Below, piece after piece: positions 1 through 5,864 of a stretch of 5,864 nt of DNA. Source of the stretch: DASXRC01 sp036506495 (lineage in GTDB: Bacteria > Actinomycetota > Actinomycetes > Mycobacteriales > Micromonosporaceae); the NCBI GenBank assembly GCA_036506495.1, contig DASXRQ010000189.1:1-5864 (forward strand), written 5' to 3'. A model generated the notes under the pieces. The model was given only the letters and a program-made list of their open reading frames with translations. It did no database searches and was not told the DNA's origin. Every line of letters begins with the position of its first letter. The stretch's first letter is position 1. A program made the position numbers and the translations under genes.

Positions 1-405
1 CACAACCTCGCCGAGGGCCTCGCCATCGGGCAGTCCGCGGCGGCCGGCGAGATGAGCCTGGCGCTCGTATTGATCATCGGCTTCGGCCTGCACAACGCCA
101 CCGAGGGTTTCGGCATCACCGCGCCGCTGGCCGGAGCGCGTCCCGGCTGGGGATTCCTGGCACTGCTCGGGCTGATCGGGGGCGGTCCCACCTTGATCGG
201 AACGCTGATCGGACAGTCCTTCGTCAACGAGACGCTCTACATCGGGATCCTCGCGGTGGCGGCCGGGTCGATCCTGTACGTGATCGTCCAACTGATCATG
301 GCCGCGGTGAAGCTCGGAAAGACACAACTGCTGTACTGGGGCCTGTTTGCCGGCCTCCTGCTCGGATTCGCCACCGACTTCTTCATCGAGGCCGCCCACG
401 CCTGA
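1..405 (+). CDS. ZIP-family metal (zinc/divalent cation) transporter, C-terminal part
   Basis: The gene enters from the left in frame 1 and ends at TGA 403-405, leaving 134 visible residues. It opens with HNLAEG (visible residues 1-6), and a second HNATEG lies at residues 31-36. These match the paired His-Asn-x-x-Glu-Gly metal-site motifs of transmembrane helices 4 and 5 in ZIP transporters; the second motif being HNxxEG rather than HExxH points to the ZupT/GufA-like branch. About four hydrophobic helices follow (roughly residues 18-37, 48-66, 75-100 and 110-130). ZIP proteins move Zn2+ or other divalent metals into the cytoplasm across the inner membrane. The ATG at 52 lies inside the protein, between the two motifs, and is not the real start. 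The proline usual in HNxPEG is Ala in the first motif and Thr in the second. The exact metal cannot be told from this fragment. Confidence 0.88.
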   Translation, partial: HNLAEGLAIGQSAAAGEMSLALVLIIGFGLHNATEGFGITAPLAGARPGWGFLALLGLIGGGPTLIGTLIGQSFVNETLYIGILAVAAGSILYVIVQLIMAAVKLGKTQLLYWGLFAGLLLGFATDFFIEAAHA

Positions 406-467
406 TCGCTGCTCCGGGCGTCGTCGCACGACCATAACGTGTCAGACCCCGATGCGACGCTCGCCTC

Positions 468-830
468 ATGGACGACGACGCACAACGCGAACGCGCAACA
501 CAACCGGAGGAGCTGAGCCGTCTCATCGTCGAGCGGCTCAACGCCGGTGACGTCGACGGCTTGGTCGCACTCTACGAACCGGACGCGGTGCTGGCGCTAC
601 CCGACGGCCAGGTCGCGAGCGGCGCTCAGGAGATCCGGAAGGCCTACCAGCGACTGGTCGCCGACAGGCCCACCTTCGCGCCCGGCACCCCGCGACCGAC
701 GCTGCGCTGCGCCGAACTGGCGCTCACCTCGTCTCGCCTGGCCAGCGGTGTGATCACCGCTGAAGTAGCACGCCGTCAGCCGGACGGCACGTGGTTGTGG
801 GTCCTCGATAAGCCGGACGTCCTCGGATAA
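468..830 (+). CDS. SnoaL-like / NTF2-fold small protein
   Basis: This 120-residue protein has the length and pattern of a SnoaL-like (DUF4440/YybH-type) nuclear transport factor 2 fold. A first helix (about residues 14-26) leads into NAGDVDGLVALYEPDAV (25-41), the usual 'n.gD.d.l..ly.pdav' signature. It is followed by a G-x-x-x-I-R helix (52-62) and ends in a strand with PDGTW (105-109) and WVLDKPDVL (111-119), the usual last strand of the family. Members are cone-shaped enzymes or ligand-binding proteins of varied function, so substrate and reaction cannot be assigned. ATG 468 is the first start after an in-frame TAA at 435-437. No Shine-Dalgarno precedes it, so translation may be weak or non-canonical. 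The gene sits 62 bases after the ZIP gene and 99 bases before the CHAT gene; a functional tie to either is not evident. Confidence 0.8.
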   Translation: MDDDAQRERATQPEELSRLIVERLNAGDVDGLVALYEPDAVLALPDGQVASGAQEIRKAYQRLVADRPTFAPGTPRPTLRCAELALTSSRLASGVITAEVARRQPDGTWLWVLDKPDVLG

Positions 831-833
831 CGA

Positions 834-874
834 GCGCCCGCCGGACCGTGGTCAACCTGTACGCCCGGCGGCGC
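834..874 (+). other. GC-rich inverted repeat just after the SnoaL-like gene
   Basis: Bases 834-844 (GCGCCCGCCGG) can pair with 865-874 (CCGGCGGCGC), with one bulged base and a 20-base loop. It begins four bases past the stop codon, where a terminator or mRNA 3'-end structure could lie. No T-run follows, so a classical intrinsic terminator is not supported, and GC-rich DNA gives such pairings by chance. No convincing -35/-10 pair is visible in the rest of this 99-base gap. Confidence 0.25.
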
Positions 875-919
875 GTTCTCGCACACTCGCCGGTCCCGAT
901 GGCGCGAACATTGCTGTGC

Positions 920-925
920 GGGAGG
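920..925 (+). promoter_or_regulatory. Ribosome binding site of the CHAT gene
   Basis: GGGAGG lies four bases before GTG 930 and decides that start. An overlapping ATG at 928 is out of frame. No other ATG/GTG/TTG start exists in frame between the upstream stop (TAA 828-830) and 930. The spacing is slightly short but usable. Confidence 0.65.
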
Positions 926-929
926 CGAT

Positions 930-3900
930 GTGGCGGGCGGCAGATCGTACGTCGTGCTGGCTGGGCTTGAGTCGGCCGACCGCGCTCTGCTCGCCGAGTG
1001 GATCGCCGAGGTGGCGCCCCGGTTTCCCATTCCCGCCACGCTGGTGAGCGACGACCCGGATCTCGCCGGCGCGATCACCGGCATCGAGGTGATTGCCGGC
1101 GATGCCGCGACGCACGCGCTGCCGGCCGGCCGCCTTCCGACCGCCGTAGCCGATGCGGTGAACTACCAGCTCCTGGCCGGCGAGCAGATCCTCTTCCTGG
1201 AGGGGGTGCCGCGGGACCGGCTCGGTGTGGTCAAGGAGGTGCTCGACCCGGCTCTGGCCTCGACCGGCCCGATCGGTGGCGTGACTGTGACCGCCGGAAC
1301 GACGTACGCGCTGGCGGTTCCGCGCAGCGGCGAGCCGCCCGCGGGACACGTGGATCGGATCACCGGCGCGCTGCTCTCTCCCGAGGCGGACCTGCTGGCC
1401 ACGATGGACGAGGCGGGATGCTGCGGCATCTGGGACGTGCCGGGCGCAGTCCTGCGGAGCCTGGGCGACGTTGACGCGGACCGGGACTTCGAGCTGGCGG
1501 CCGCGCTTACCGGCGGCGCATTCCTGATGATCGCGCACTCCGCCGCGATCGTGTGGGACGGGCGGGCCGGCCGGCCACGGTGGTCGGCTACGGGCCAGGA
1601 TGCCCGCTACTCGGCCGCCGCCGGACTCGTCGGCGTGGTGGAGAGGCGTTGGATCCAGCCATGGCAGGCGGTCGAGTCCGAGGACCGGCTGCGGCTGTAC
1701 GAGGCGGATAGCGGCCGCGAGTACCCGGCGTTACCGGCAAGCGAGTACGCGTTCAGCCCGGATGGGCGTCTTCTGGCTACCGTGGACCCGCCACCGGAGA
1801 GCGCCACCACGAATACGCGCCTGATCCGGATCCAGTCTCTCCCCGACCGCAAGGTCATCGGTCTCGCCGGGGGGTCGTCACCGTCCTGGAGCTACGCCGA
1901 CAACCTGCTGCTCACCACGACGGACGACGCCGCGTTCGTCTACGCTCCGCCCGCCTTGGCGCCGATCTTCGCACTTCGCTGGGACGCGTTCCCGTACCGC
2001 CCTGCGGTCGGTTGGGCCGGCTCACGGCTGCTGGTCACCGGCGACGACACCTACCTGGTCGACCCGCGCACCGGCGAAGAGTTCGGGCTGCCGCGCGACC
2101 CGAGCGACTGGGCCACCCCGACCGTGTCGCCCACGGGTGACGTGATCGTCGTACGCCACGACGTGCGGCTGTCCTCCCGACGGAGCCGGCCCGAGCTGAG
2201 CTTCCACGACCTGCAGGGACGGCAGCTGTTGCGCGTGCCCGGCGAAACCGTGGCGTTCGGCCGGGACGGGCGTACGGTGGCCGTCTCGTCGGGCGGCGAG
2301 AGCTGGGCATCCCACCAGCCCAGCGTCGACCAGACCCGCACCGACGTGTGGCGGCTGGGCGGCACCAAACCCGAATTCTCCGTCCCGGGCCGGCGTCCGG
2401 CGTTCGACGAGAGCGGCACGCGATTGACGACAGCGTCGCCGGACGGGCGGGCATGGGTGTGGGAGACGGCCGGCGGCGCGCCCATCACGCAGGTTGGCGA
2501 CTTCGTCGTCCTGGCCGCCGAAATCGCCGGTGGCCGGGGCGCCGGCGGTCCCGAGGAACCGCCGCCGACGCCGGTCCAGCGTTTCGCGGTCGTCCGGCAC
2601 CCCGACCGGGTGACCGCTGGCCGGCGCTTCACGATCGACGCGACGCTCACGGTCGATCAGCCACCAGGTCTCGAGCTCGCCCAGCCGGTCACGGTCACGC
2701 CGAGCCGCGACGCCGAGGGCCGGCCGACCGGCGTACCCGATGTGCAGGTCCGGGTTTGGGCACCCGCCGGCCTGGCGGTCACCGGTCCGGCGCTGGCCGA
2801 GCTGGCTGTCCTGCCCGACGCCGACTCGCCGCTGGCACGTTTCGAGCTGGCCGCGGACGCCGACGCCGACGGGCCCTACGCCGTCCCGGTCGGCTTCTTC
2901 CAGGGCCCGCGCGCGCTCGGCCGCGTGCTTGCCGTGCTCACCGTCGACCCGCCCACGCTCGGGCCGGCAGCTCCAACTCCGCAGCAGATCACCGCATCCA
3001 TGGTGATCGAGAACCCGCCGACGGACACCGGCGTCGTCGAGCCGGATGTGGCGCTCAGCGTCGTACGCAGCACCGCCGGCACGCACGACGCCCTGCATTG
3101 GGCGTACTGCTGGAAAGCACAGGGGTGGCGCTGGGTCGACGGCGGCATGACCACCTTCGGCCGGCCGGTCCAGGACTGGGCCGAGGAGAAGCACACCCAA
3201 CTCAGCAAGCTGGCCAGGCCCGGTCAACGACCCCCCGGCAATGTTCGTGCCGAGCTCGACCAGCTCGGCCAGAACCTGTATCGCGACCTCTTCCCGCCCG
3301 ACGTCAAGGCGTTCTACGAAAAGGCGGCCGCGGCCACCAGGACGATGATCGTGTACACGGACGAGCCATGGATCCCGTGGGAACTCGTCAAGCCATGGGG
3401 CGAAACCGGCTCCGGCGACTTCCTCTGTATCCGGCACGACCTCGCGCGCTGGTACCTCAGCGACAAGGGCCGCGTCGCGCCCGCACCGGTCACGGTTCGC
3501 ACGCTGGCCCGCGTCGTCCGTCCGACCGACCTGCGCGCCGTACACCGCGAGGCGGCCTACCTCAACAGGCTTCCGATGCTCTGGAAGCCGCTGCAGTCTT
3601 GGCGGCCGATGCCCCGATATCCGCGGGACGTGGTGAGCCTGCTGGAGCACGGCTCGGTCAACCTGCTGCATTTCGCCACGCACGGTAAGTTGTCCGGCGA
3701 TTCGTATCCGTCGACGTCCATCTCGCTCGGTTCCGAGGCCCTCTCGCTCGACGCGATCGTGGGCTCGGAGGTAGCCGGCGGCATCCGGCGGGCCGCGCCG
3801 TTCGTATTCATGAACGCCTGCCACACCGGCCGCCGACAACCCGGCCTTGGTCGCGTCGATGGCTGGGCCGAACGGTTCCTGGAGTTCGGGGCGTCTGCCT

Positions 3901-4103
3901 TCATCGGCGCGAGTTGGGAGATCGCGGACGATCTCGCCGCCGACTTCGCGACCGCCGTGTACGACGCGCTGCGCGGGGGCGCCTCGCTCGCCGCCGCCGT
4001 ACGCACGGCCCGGATCCAGCTGAGAGCGTCGTCTCCGGACAACTCGACCTGGCTCGCATACTGCCTGTACGGCCACCCGAACGCGACCGTCGTGGTGCGG
4101 TGA
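930..4103 (+). CDS. Beta-propeller/Ig-like scaffold fused to a CHAT caspase-like peptidase
   Basis: This 1057-residue protein ends in a clear CHAT domain (caspase HetF associated with TPRs; clan CD cysteine peptidase). Seen: LDQLGQNLYRDLFP (777-790), IPWEL (815-819), LLHFATHG with catalytic-type His918, NACHTG with Cys964, GASWEIADD after it, and WLAYCLYGHP near the end. The His-Cys spacing of 46 suits the family, so the peptidase looks intact. Upstream, residues about 144-525 hold eight or nine degenerate WD40-like units, such as YAFSPDG (273-279), VSPTG (399-403), VAFGRDG (441-447) and WVWE (509-512). A Gly/Pro-rich linker (533-548) leads to a beta-sandwich, Ig-like segment (about 549-674), then about 100 unassigned residues. 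Residues 1-140 match no family I recognise. There is no signal peptide or membrane helix, so a cytoplasmic protein is expected. TPR repeats, common beside CHAT, are absent. The propeller is probably a sensing or docking part and the CHAT domain the effector or processing enzyme (inference). The membrane-protein gene follows 9 bases after the stop codon. Confidence 0.9.
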   Translation: MAGGRSYVVLAGLESADRALLAEWIAEVAPRFPIPATLVSDDPDLAGAITGIEVIAGDAATHALPAGRLPTAVADAVNYQLLAGEQILFLEGVPRDRLGVVKEVLDPALASTGPIGGVTVTAGTTYALAVPRSGEPPAGHVDRITGALLSPEADLLATMDEAGCCGIWDVPGAVLRSLGDVDADRDFELAAALTGGAFLMIAHSAAIVWDGRAGRPRWSATGQDARYSAAAGLVGVVERRWIQPWQAVESEDRLRLYEADSGREYPALPASEYAFSPDGRLLATVDPPPESATTNTRLIRIQSLPDRKVIGLAGGSSPSWSYADNLLLTTTDDAAFVYAPPALAPIFALRWDAFPYRPAVGWAGSRLLVTGDDTYLVDPRTGEEFGLPRDPSDWATPTVSPTGDVIVVRHDVRLSSRRSRPELSFHDLQGRQLLRVPGETVAFGRDGRTVAVSSGGESWASHQPSVDQTRTDVWRLGGTKPEFSVPGRRPAFDESGTRLTTASPDGRAWVWETAGGAPITQVGDFVVLAAEIAGGRGAGGPEEPPPTPVQRFAVVRHPDRVTAGRRFTIDATLTVDQPPGLELAQPVTVTPSRDAEGRPTGVPDVQVRVWAPAGLAVTGPALAELAVLPDADSPLARFELAADADADGPYAVPVGFFQGPRALGRVLAVLTVDPPTLGPAAPTPQQITASMVIENPPTDTGVVEPDVALSVVRSTAGTHDALHWAYCWKAQGWRWVDGGMTTFGRPVQDWAEEKHTQLSKLARPGQRPPGNVRAELDQLGQNLYRDLFPPDVKAFYEKAAAATRTMIVYTDEPWIPWELVKPWGETGSGDFLCIRHDLARWYLSDKGRVAPAPVTVRTLARVVRPTDLRAVHREAAYLNRLPMLWKPLQSWRPMPRYPRDVVSLLEHGSVNLLHFATHGKLSGDSYPSTSISLGSEALSLDAIVGSEVAGGIRRAAPFVFMNACHTGRRQPGLGRVDGWAERFLEFGASAFIGASWEIADDLAADFATAVYDALRGGASLAAAVRTARIQLRASSPDNSTWLAYCLYGHPNATVVVR

Positions 4104-4107
4104 GGAG
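4102..4107 (+). promoter_or_regulatory. Ribosome binding site overlapping the CHAT stop codon
   Basis: GAGGAG overlaps the TGA stop at 4101-4103. Two adjacent ATG codons follow, at 4110 and 4113. The motif is two bases from the first and five from the second, so 4113 is the better start. The overlap implies that ribosomes finishing the CHAT gene can restart directly on the next one. Confidence 0.75.
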
Positions 4108-4112
4108 ACATG

Positions 4113-4889
4113 ATGGACGTCTACCAGCTGTCCGGGCGACTTGACTCAGTGGATATCGCCACACTGCTCGGTGCCGCCGAAGCGGCTTCGTTCGAACGTG
4201 AGCGCGACGAGGTCGTCCGCGCGGTCGCCGGCGGCAGGTCCGATCCCGAGCAAGGGGGCGCCGCATTGGCCGACCTCGTTCGCCGATACCCCGCGCTTGC
4301 CGACCGTGTACTGCCGGATCCGGTGGCGAAGCCCTCCGTCGCGACACCCCCGCTACCGGAAACCACACCTCCCGACTTGGACCAGGCCGCACCGGCCGAG
4401 CCGCCCGCCGCCGAAGCCGCGCCGGCGCCTCCGCCATCGCCGCCGCCGAGCGCGGCGACTGACCGGGCGCCCACCCGCTGGAGTCCGGAATTGAGGCTCA
4501 CGGCGCTCAAGGAAGCCGTCACGACGATCATCGGGCTCGCGATCATCGGTTTCACCTTGTACATGTCCGTCCGAGCGGCCGGCGCCCGTGCCGCCGACGA
4601 CCGCGCCTACCTGCGAGACCTGCTCGCGCTGCTGCTTTCGTTGTCGGGCGTGGTGCTCGGCTACTACTTCGGCCGGGTTCCAGGCGAGGCCCGCGCCTCC
4701 TCGGCAGAGCAGCGCGCGCAGCACGCGGAGGCGCGTACGCAGGCTGTCGGTGACCGCGCCGAACATCTGGCCGAGTCACTCGACGACGCGGTCACCACCA
4801 GCACCCGGGCCGGCGACGACGCGACGGCCGACCGGCTGCGACAGTTGCGCGCCGAACTGCGCCAGCTCAGCCGGTCCGCCCGAGGCTAG
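4113..4889 (+). CDS. Two-helix membrane protein with Pro-rich linker and C-terminal coiled coil (CHAT partner)
   Basis: I do not recognise a named family; the architecture is clear. In the 258-residue form, residues 1-69 form a small charged, mainly helical domain. About 70-121 is a Pro/Ala linker with 18 prolines in 52 residues. TM helix 1 is about 135-153 (TTIIGLAIIGFTLYMSV) and TM helix 2 about 169-187, ending in GYYFGR (183-188). About 194-257 is a charged, Ala/Arg/Glu/Gln-rich helix with coiled-coil character. Arg and Lys flank the helices on the N- and C-terminal sides, which suggests both ends are cytoplasmic with a short outer loop. The N-terminal domain could then meet the cytoplasmic CHAT protein. 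Tight coupling to that gene suggests a shared complex or a protease-substrate/effector relation (inference). The N-terminal domain has the size of the effector-associated adaptor domains described near CHAT proteins, but membership is unproven. Starting at ATG 4110 would add one Met. Other possibilities are a membrane anchor or a signalling partner rather than a pore. Confidence 0.85.
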   Translation: MDVYQLSGRLDSVDIATLLGAAEAASFERERDEVVRAVAGGRSDPEQGGAALADLVRRYPALADRVLPDPVAKPSVATPPLPETTPPDLDQAAPAEPPAAEAAPAPPPSPPPSAATDRAPTRWSPELRLTALKEAVTTIIGLAIIGFTLYMSVRAAGARAADDRAYLRDLLALLLSLSGVVLGYYFGRVPGEARASSAEQRAQHAEARTQAVGDRAEHLAESLDDAVTTSTRAGDDATADRLRQLRAELRQLSRSARG

Positions 4890-4930
4890 CCACCGCCGCA
4901 TCAGCCCCCTCGATCAACACCGATTCCTTT

Positions 4931-4955
4931 CCGACGTCGGCCGAGTCTCTACTCG
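4931..4955. promoter_or_regulatory. Adjacent palindromes between the membrane gene and the oxidoreductase gene
   Basis: Bases 4931-4940 are the perfect palindrome CCGACGTCGG. One base later CGAGT (4942-4946) and ACTCG (4951-4955) form a second inverted repeat around CTCT. They lie 33-57 bases ahead of the next start, where a dimeric repressor could bind. Each is short enough to arise by chance, and I see no good -35/-10 pair nearby. The second could instead be a weak hairpin. Confidence 0.25.
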
Positions 4956-4964
4956 TGAGCGAAA

Positions 4965-4977
4965 GCAGCGTTCGAAA
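4965..4977 (+). repeat. 13-base direct repeat, copy 1 (overlaps the RBS)
   Basis: GCAGCGTTCGAAA here recurs exactly at 5060-5072. This copy runs into the Shine-Dalgarno of the oxidoreductase gene and contains the palindrome TTCGAA (4971-4976). It may be a regulator site or a coincidence. Confidence 0.4.
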
Positions 4978-4980
4978 GGA
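4975..4980 (+). promoter_or_regulatory. Ribosome binding site of the oxidoreductase gene
   Basis: AAAGGA ends seven bases before GTG 4988, a normal spacing. It fixes the start of a gene that begins with GTG. Confidence 0.7.
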
Positions 4981-4987
4981 CATCGCA

Positions 4988-5864
4988 GTGTCCATACAAT
5001 TCAGCGTCTTCCTGCCCAGTGGCTTCGGACAGGATTTCGCACGCATTCCGGACCCGGTCGCAGCGTTCGAAACGCTGTCCCGCGTCGCGGCTGCCGCCGA
5101 CGAACTCGGCTACGAGACGCTCTGGGTCCCCGATCACCTCACCACCATTCCACCGTCACAGGAAATCGTCTTCGAAGCCTGGTCGTTGATCACCGCGTTG
5201 GCGCGGGACACCGCTCGTATCCGCCTCGGACAGCTGGTGACCGGCAACGGCTACCGCAACCCTGCGCTCCAGGCGAAGATGGCGTCCACCGTCGACGTGA
5301 TCTCCCGCGGTCGACTGACGTTCGGCATCGGCGCCGGTTGGTACGAGCCGGACTATGCCGGATACGGGTACGAGTTCGGCACCGCGGTTGAGCGGCTACG
5401 TCTCGAAGAAGCCGTCCAGATCATCCTGTCGCTGTGGACAGACGCTGAGGCCACGTACGAAGGCAAGTACTACCGGGTAAGCGGCGCGGTCAACCAGCCC
5501 AAGGGCATCCAGTCGCCGCATGTCCCCATGATGATCGCCGGCGGCGGCGAGAAGGTCACGCTCCGCTTGGTCGCGAAGTACGGCGACGCCTGCAATGTCA
5601 TCGAGTCCCCCGCCCGGCTGGAGCACAAGTACGCCGTACTCAAGAAACACTGCGACGACCTCGGCCGCGACTACCACACCATCCGCCGCACCGCCACGAC
5701 GCTGTGCATCATCCGCGACACCGACGAAGAGGCAAGAGCGCAGATACCGCCCGGTGCCGAATTCGCCTACCCGGGCGACCTCGGCCGGTACGGCCTCGTC
5801 GGCACCGTCGACACCATTCGCGACCGTATCGCCGCGTACGAAGCTGCCGGCGTACAGGAGCTGG
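4988..5864 (+). CDS. LLM-class F420-dependent oxidoreductase, C-terminus cut by window end
   Basis: The frame is open from GTG 4988 to the window end, giving 292 residues without a stop. The protein is a luciferase-like (bacterial luciferase superfamily) TIM-barrel flavin/F420 enzyme. The first strand is IQFSVFLPSG (3-12), followed by ADELGYETLWVPDHL (37-51), LGQLVTGNGYRNPALQAK (80-97), SRGRLTFGIGAGWYE (106-120) and, near the end, LVGTVDTIRDRIAAYEAAGV. These fit the F420-dependent subgroup common in actinomycetes. Family lengths of about 300 or a little more mean only a short C-terminal piece is missing. Such enzymes pass hydride between reduced coenzyme F420 (or FMN) and varied organic substrates in the cytoplasm; the substrate is not predictable here. 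The N-terminal strand directly after GTG supports the start, and an AAAGGA ribosome site lies seven bases upstream. A 98-base gap separates it from the membrane-protein gene, so separate expression is likely. Confidence 0.88.
   Translation, partial: MSIQFSVFLPSGFGQDFARIPDPVAAFETLSRVAAAADELGYETLWVPDHLTTIPPSQEIVFEAWSLITALARDTARIRLGQLVTGNGYRNPALQAKMASTVDVISRGRLTFGIGAGWYEPDYAGYGYEFGTAVERLRLEEAVQIILSLWTDAEATYEGKYYRVSGAVNQPKGIQSPHVPMMIAGGGEKVTLRLVAKYGDACNVIESPARLEHKYAVLKKHCDDLGRDYHTIRRTATTLCIIRDTDEEARAQIPPGAEFAYPGDLGRYGLVGTVDTIRDRIAAYEAAGVQEL
5060..5077 (+). repeat. 13-base direct repeat, copy 2, inside a 17-base inverted repeat
   Basis: GCAGCGTTCGAAA at 5060-5072 repeats 4965-4977. Here it is part of CAGCGTT-CGA-AACGCTG (5061-5077), a perfect 7-base stem with a 3-base loop, inside codons 25-30 of the oxidoreductase gene. 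It could act as an operator half or an mRNA hairpin; it also encodes ordinary residues (A-A-F-E-T-L), so chance is possible. Confidence 0.35.

Noticed and set aside
420..432. GTCGT-CGC-ACGAC hairpin after the ZIP gene as a terminator
   Set aside because: Only a 5-base stem, and no T-run follows.
435..440. TAACGT as a -10 box for the SnoaL-like gene
   Set aside because: It fits TAnnnT, but no -35-like hexamer lies 16-19 bases upstream, and such a match is expected by chance.
2348..3688. 446-residue + strand open frame overlapping the CHAT gene
   Set aside because: Arg/Ala/Pro-rich translation typical of an off-frame shadow in GC-rich DNA; no recognisable domain.
2022..4076. 684-residue open frame on the minus strand opposite the CHAT gene
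   Set aside because: Third-position G/C bias keeps antisense frames open in such DNA. The product is Arg/Gly/Asp-rich without domain patterns, while the + strand frame has a full CHAT domain.
468..4103. SnoaL-like gene and CHAT gene as one broken gene, since both are in the same frame separated by a single TAA
   Set aside because: The 33 codons between TAA 828 and GTG 930 do not read like a protein linker. Each gene has its own complete domain boundaries, and the second has its own ribosome site.
4113..4889. Membrane partner as a bacterial gasdermin
   Set aside because: Gasdermins are beta-rich soluble precursors without preformed TM helices; this protein has two predicted TM helices, a Pro-rich linker and a coiled coil.
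4995..5000. TACAAT as a -10 box for the oxidoreductase gene
   Set aside because: It would place transcription start after GTG 4988, yet the residues from that GTG form the normal first strand of the family and the GTG has a good ribosome site.
4588..5391. 267-residue + strand open frame spanning the membrane-gene end and the oxidoreductase start
   Set aside because: It crosses two well-supported genes in the wrong frame, and its translation is Arg/Ser/Pro-rich and featureless.
1..5864. Mobile element, integrase site, tRNA or CRISPR array
   Set aside because: No transposase or integrase gene, no terminal inverted repeats, no tRNA-like cloverleaf and no regularly spaced repeats were seen.

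Overview
High-GC, single-strand coding DNA typical of an actinomycete chromosome. GTG starts, a strong third-position G/C bias and an F420-type luciferase-like oxidoreductase all fit that; the genus cannot be fixed from the sequence. All five recognisable genes read on the + strand. There is no transposase, integrase, tRNA, rRNA or CRISPR array in the window.

Layout. (1) Positions 1-405 are the C-terminal part of a ZIP-family metal transporter, cut by the window start. (2) Positions 468-830 encode a 120-residue SnoaL-like/NTF2-fold protein. (3) Positions 930-4103 encode a 1057-residue multidomain protein: an unassigned N-terminal domain, a degenerate WD40-type beta-propeller, a beta-sandwich (Ig-like) segment, and a C-terminal CHAT (caspase-like) peptidase domain with an apparent intact His918/Cys964 dyad. 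(4) Positions 4113-4889 encode a partner starting 9 bases after the CHAT stop. It has a small N-terminal domain, a proline/alanine-rich linker, two transmembrane helices and a C-terminal coiled coil. (5) After a 98-base gap with several short palindromes, positions 4988 to the window end encode an F420-type LLM oxidoreductase cut at its C-terminus.

The interesting part is the pair in (3) and (4). The Shine-Dalgarno of the membrane gene overlaps the CHAT stop codon, so the two are almost certainly made together. A sensor-like scaffold (propeller plus beta-sandwich) joined to a caspase-like protease, beside a small membrane protein with a flexible linker, has the shape of a bacterial conflict or regulated-cell-death module. 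CHAT proteases are known to activate neighbouring proteins by cleavage, for example bacterial gasdermins and Csx30 in the type III-E CRISPR system. Applying that here is inference: nothing in the sequence proves cleavage, pore formation or phage defence. The flanking genes look like ordinary metabolic genes and give no sign that they belong to the module.
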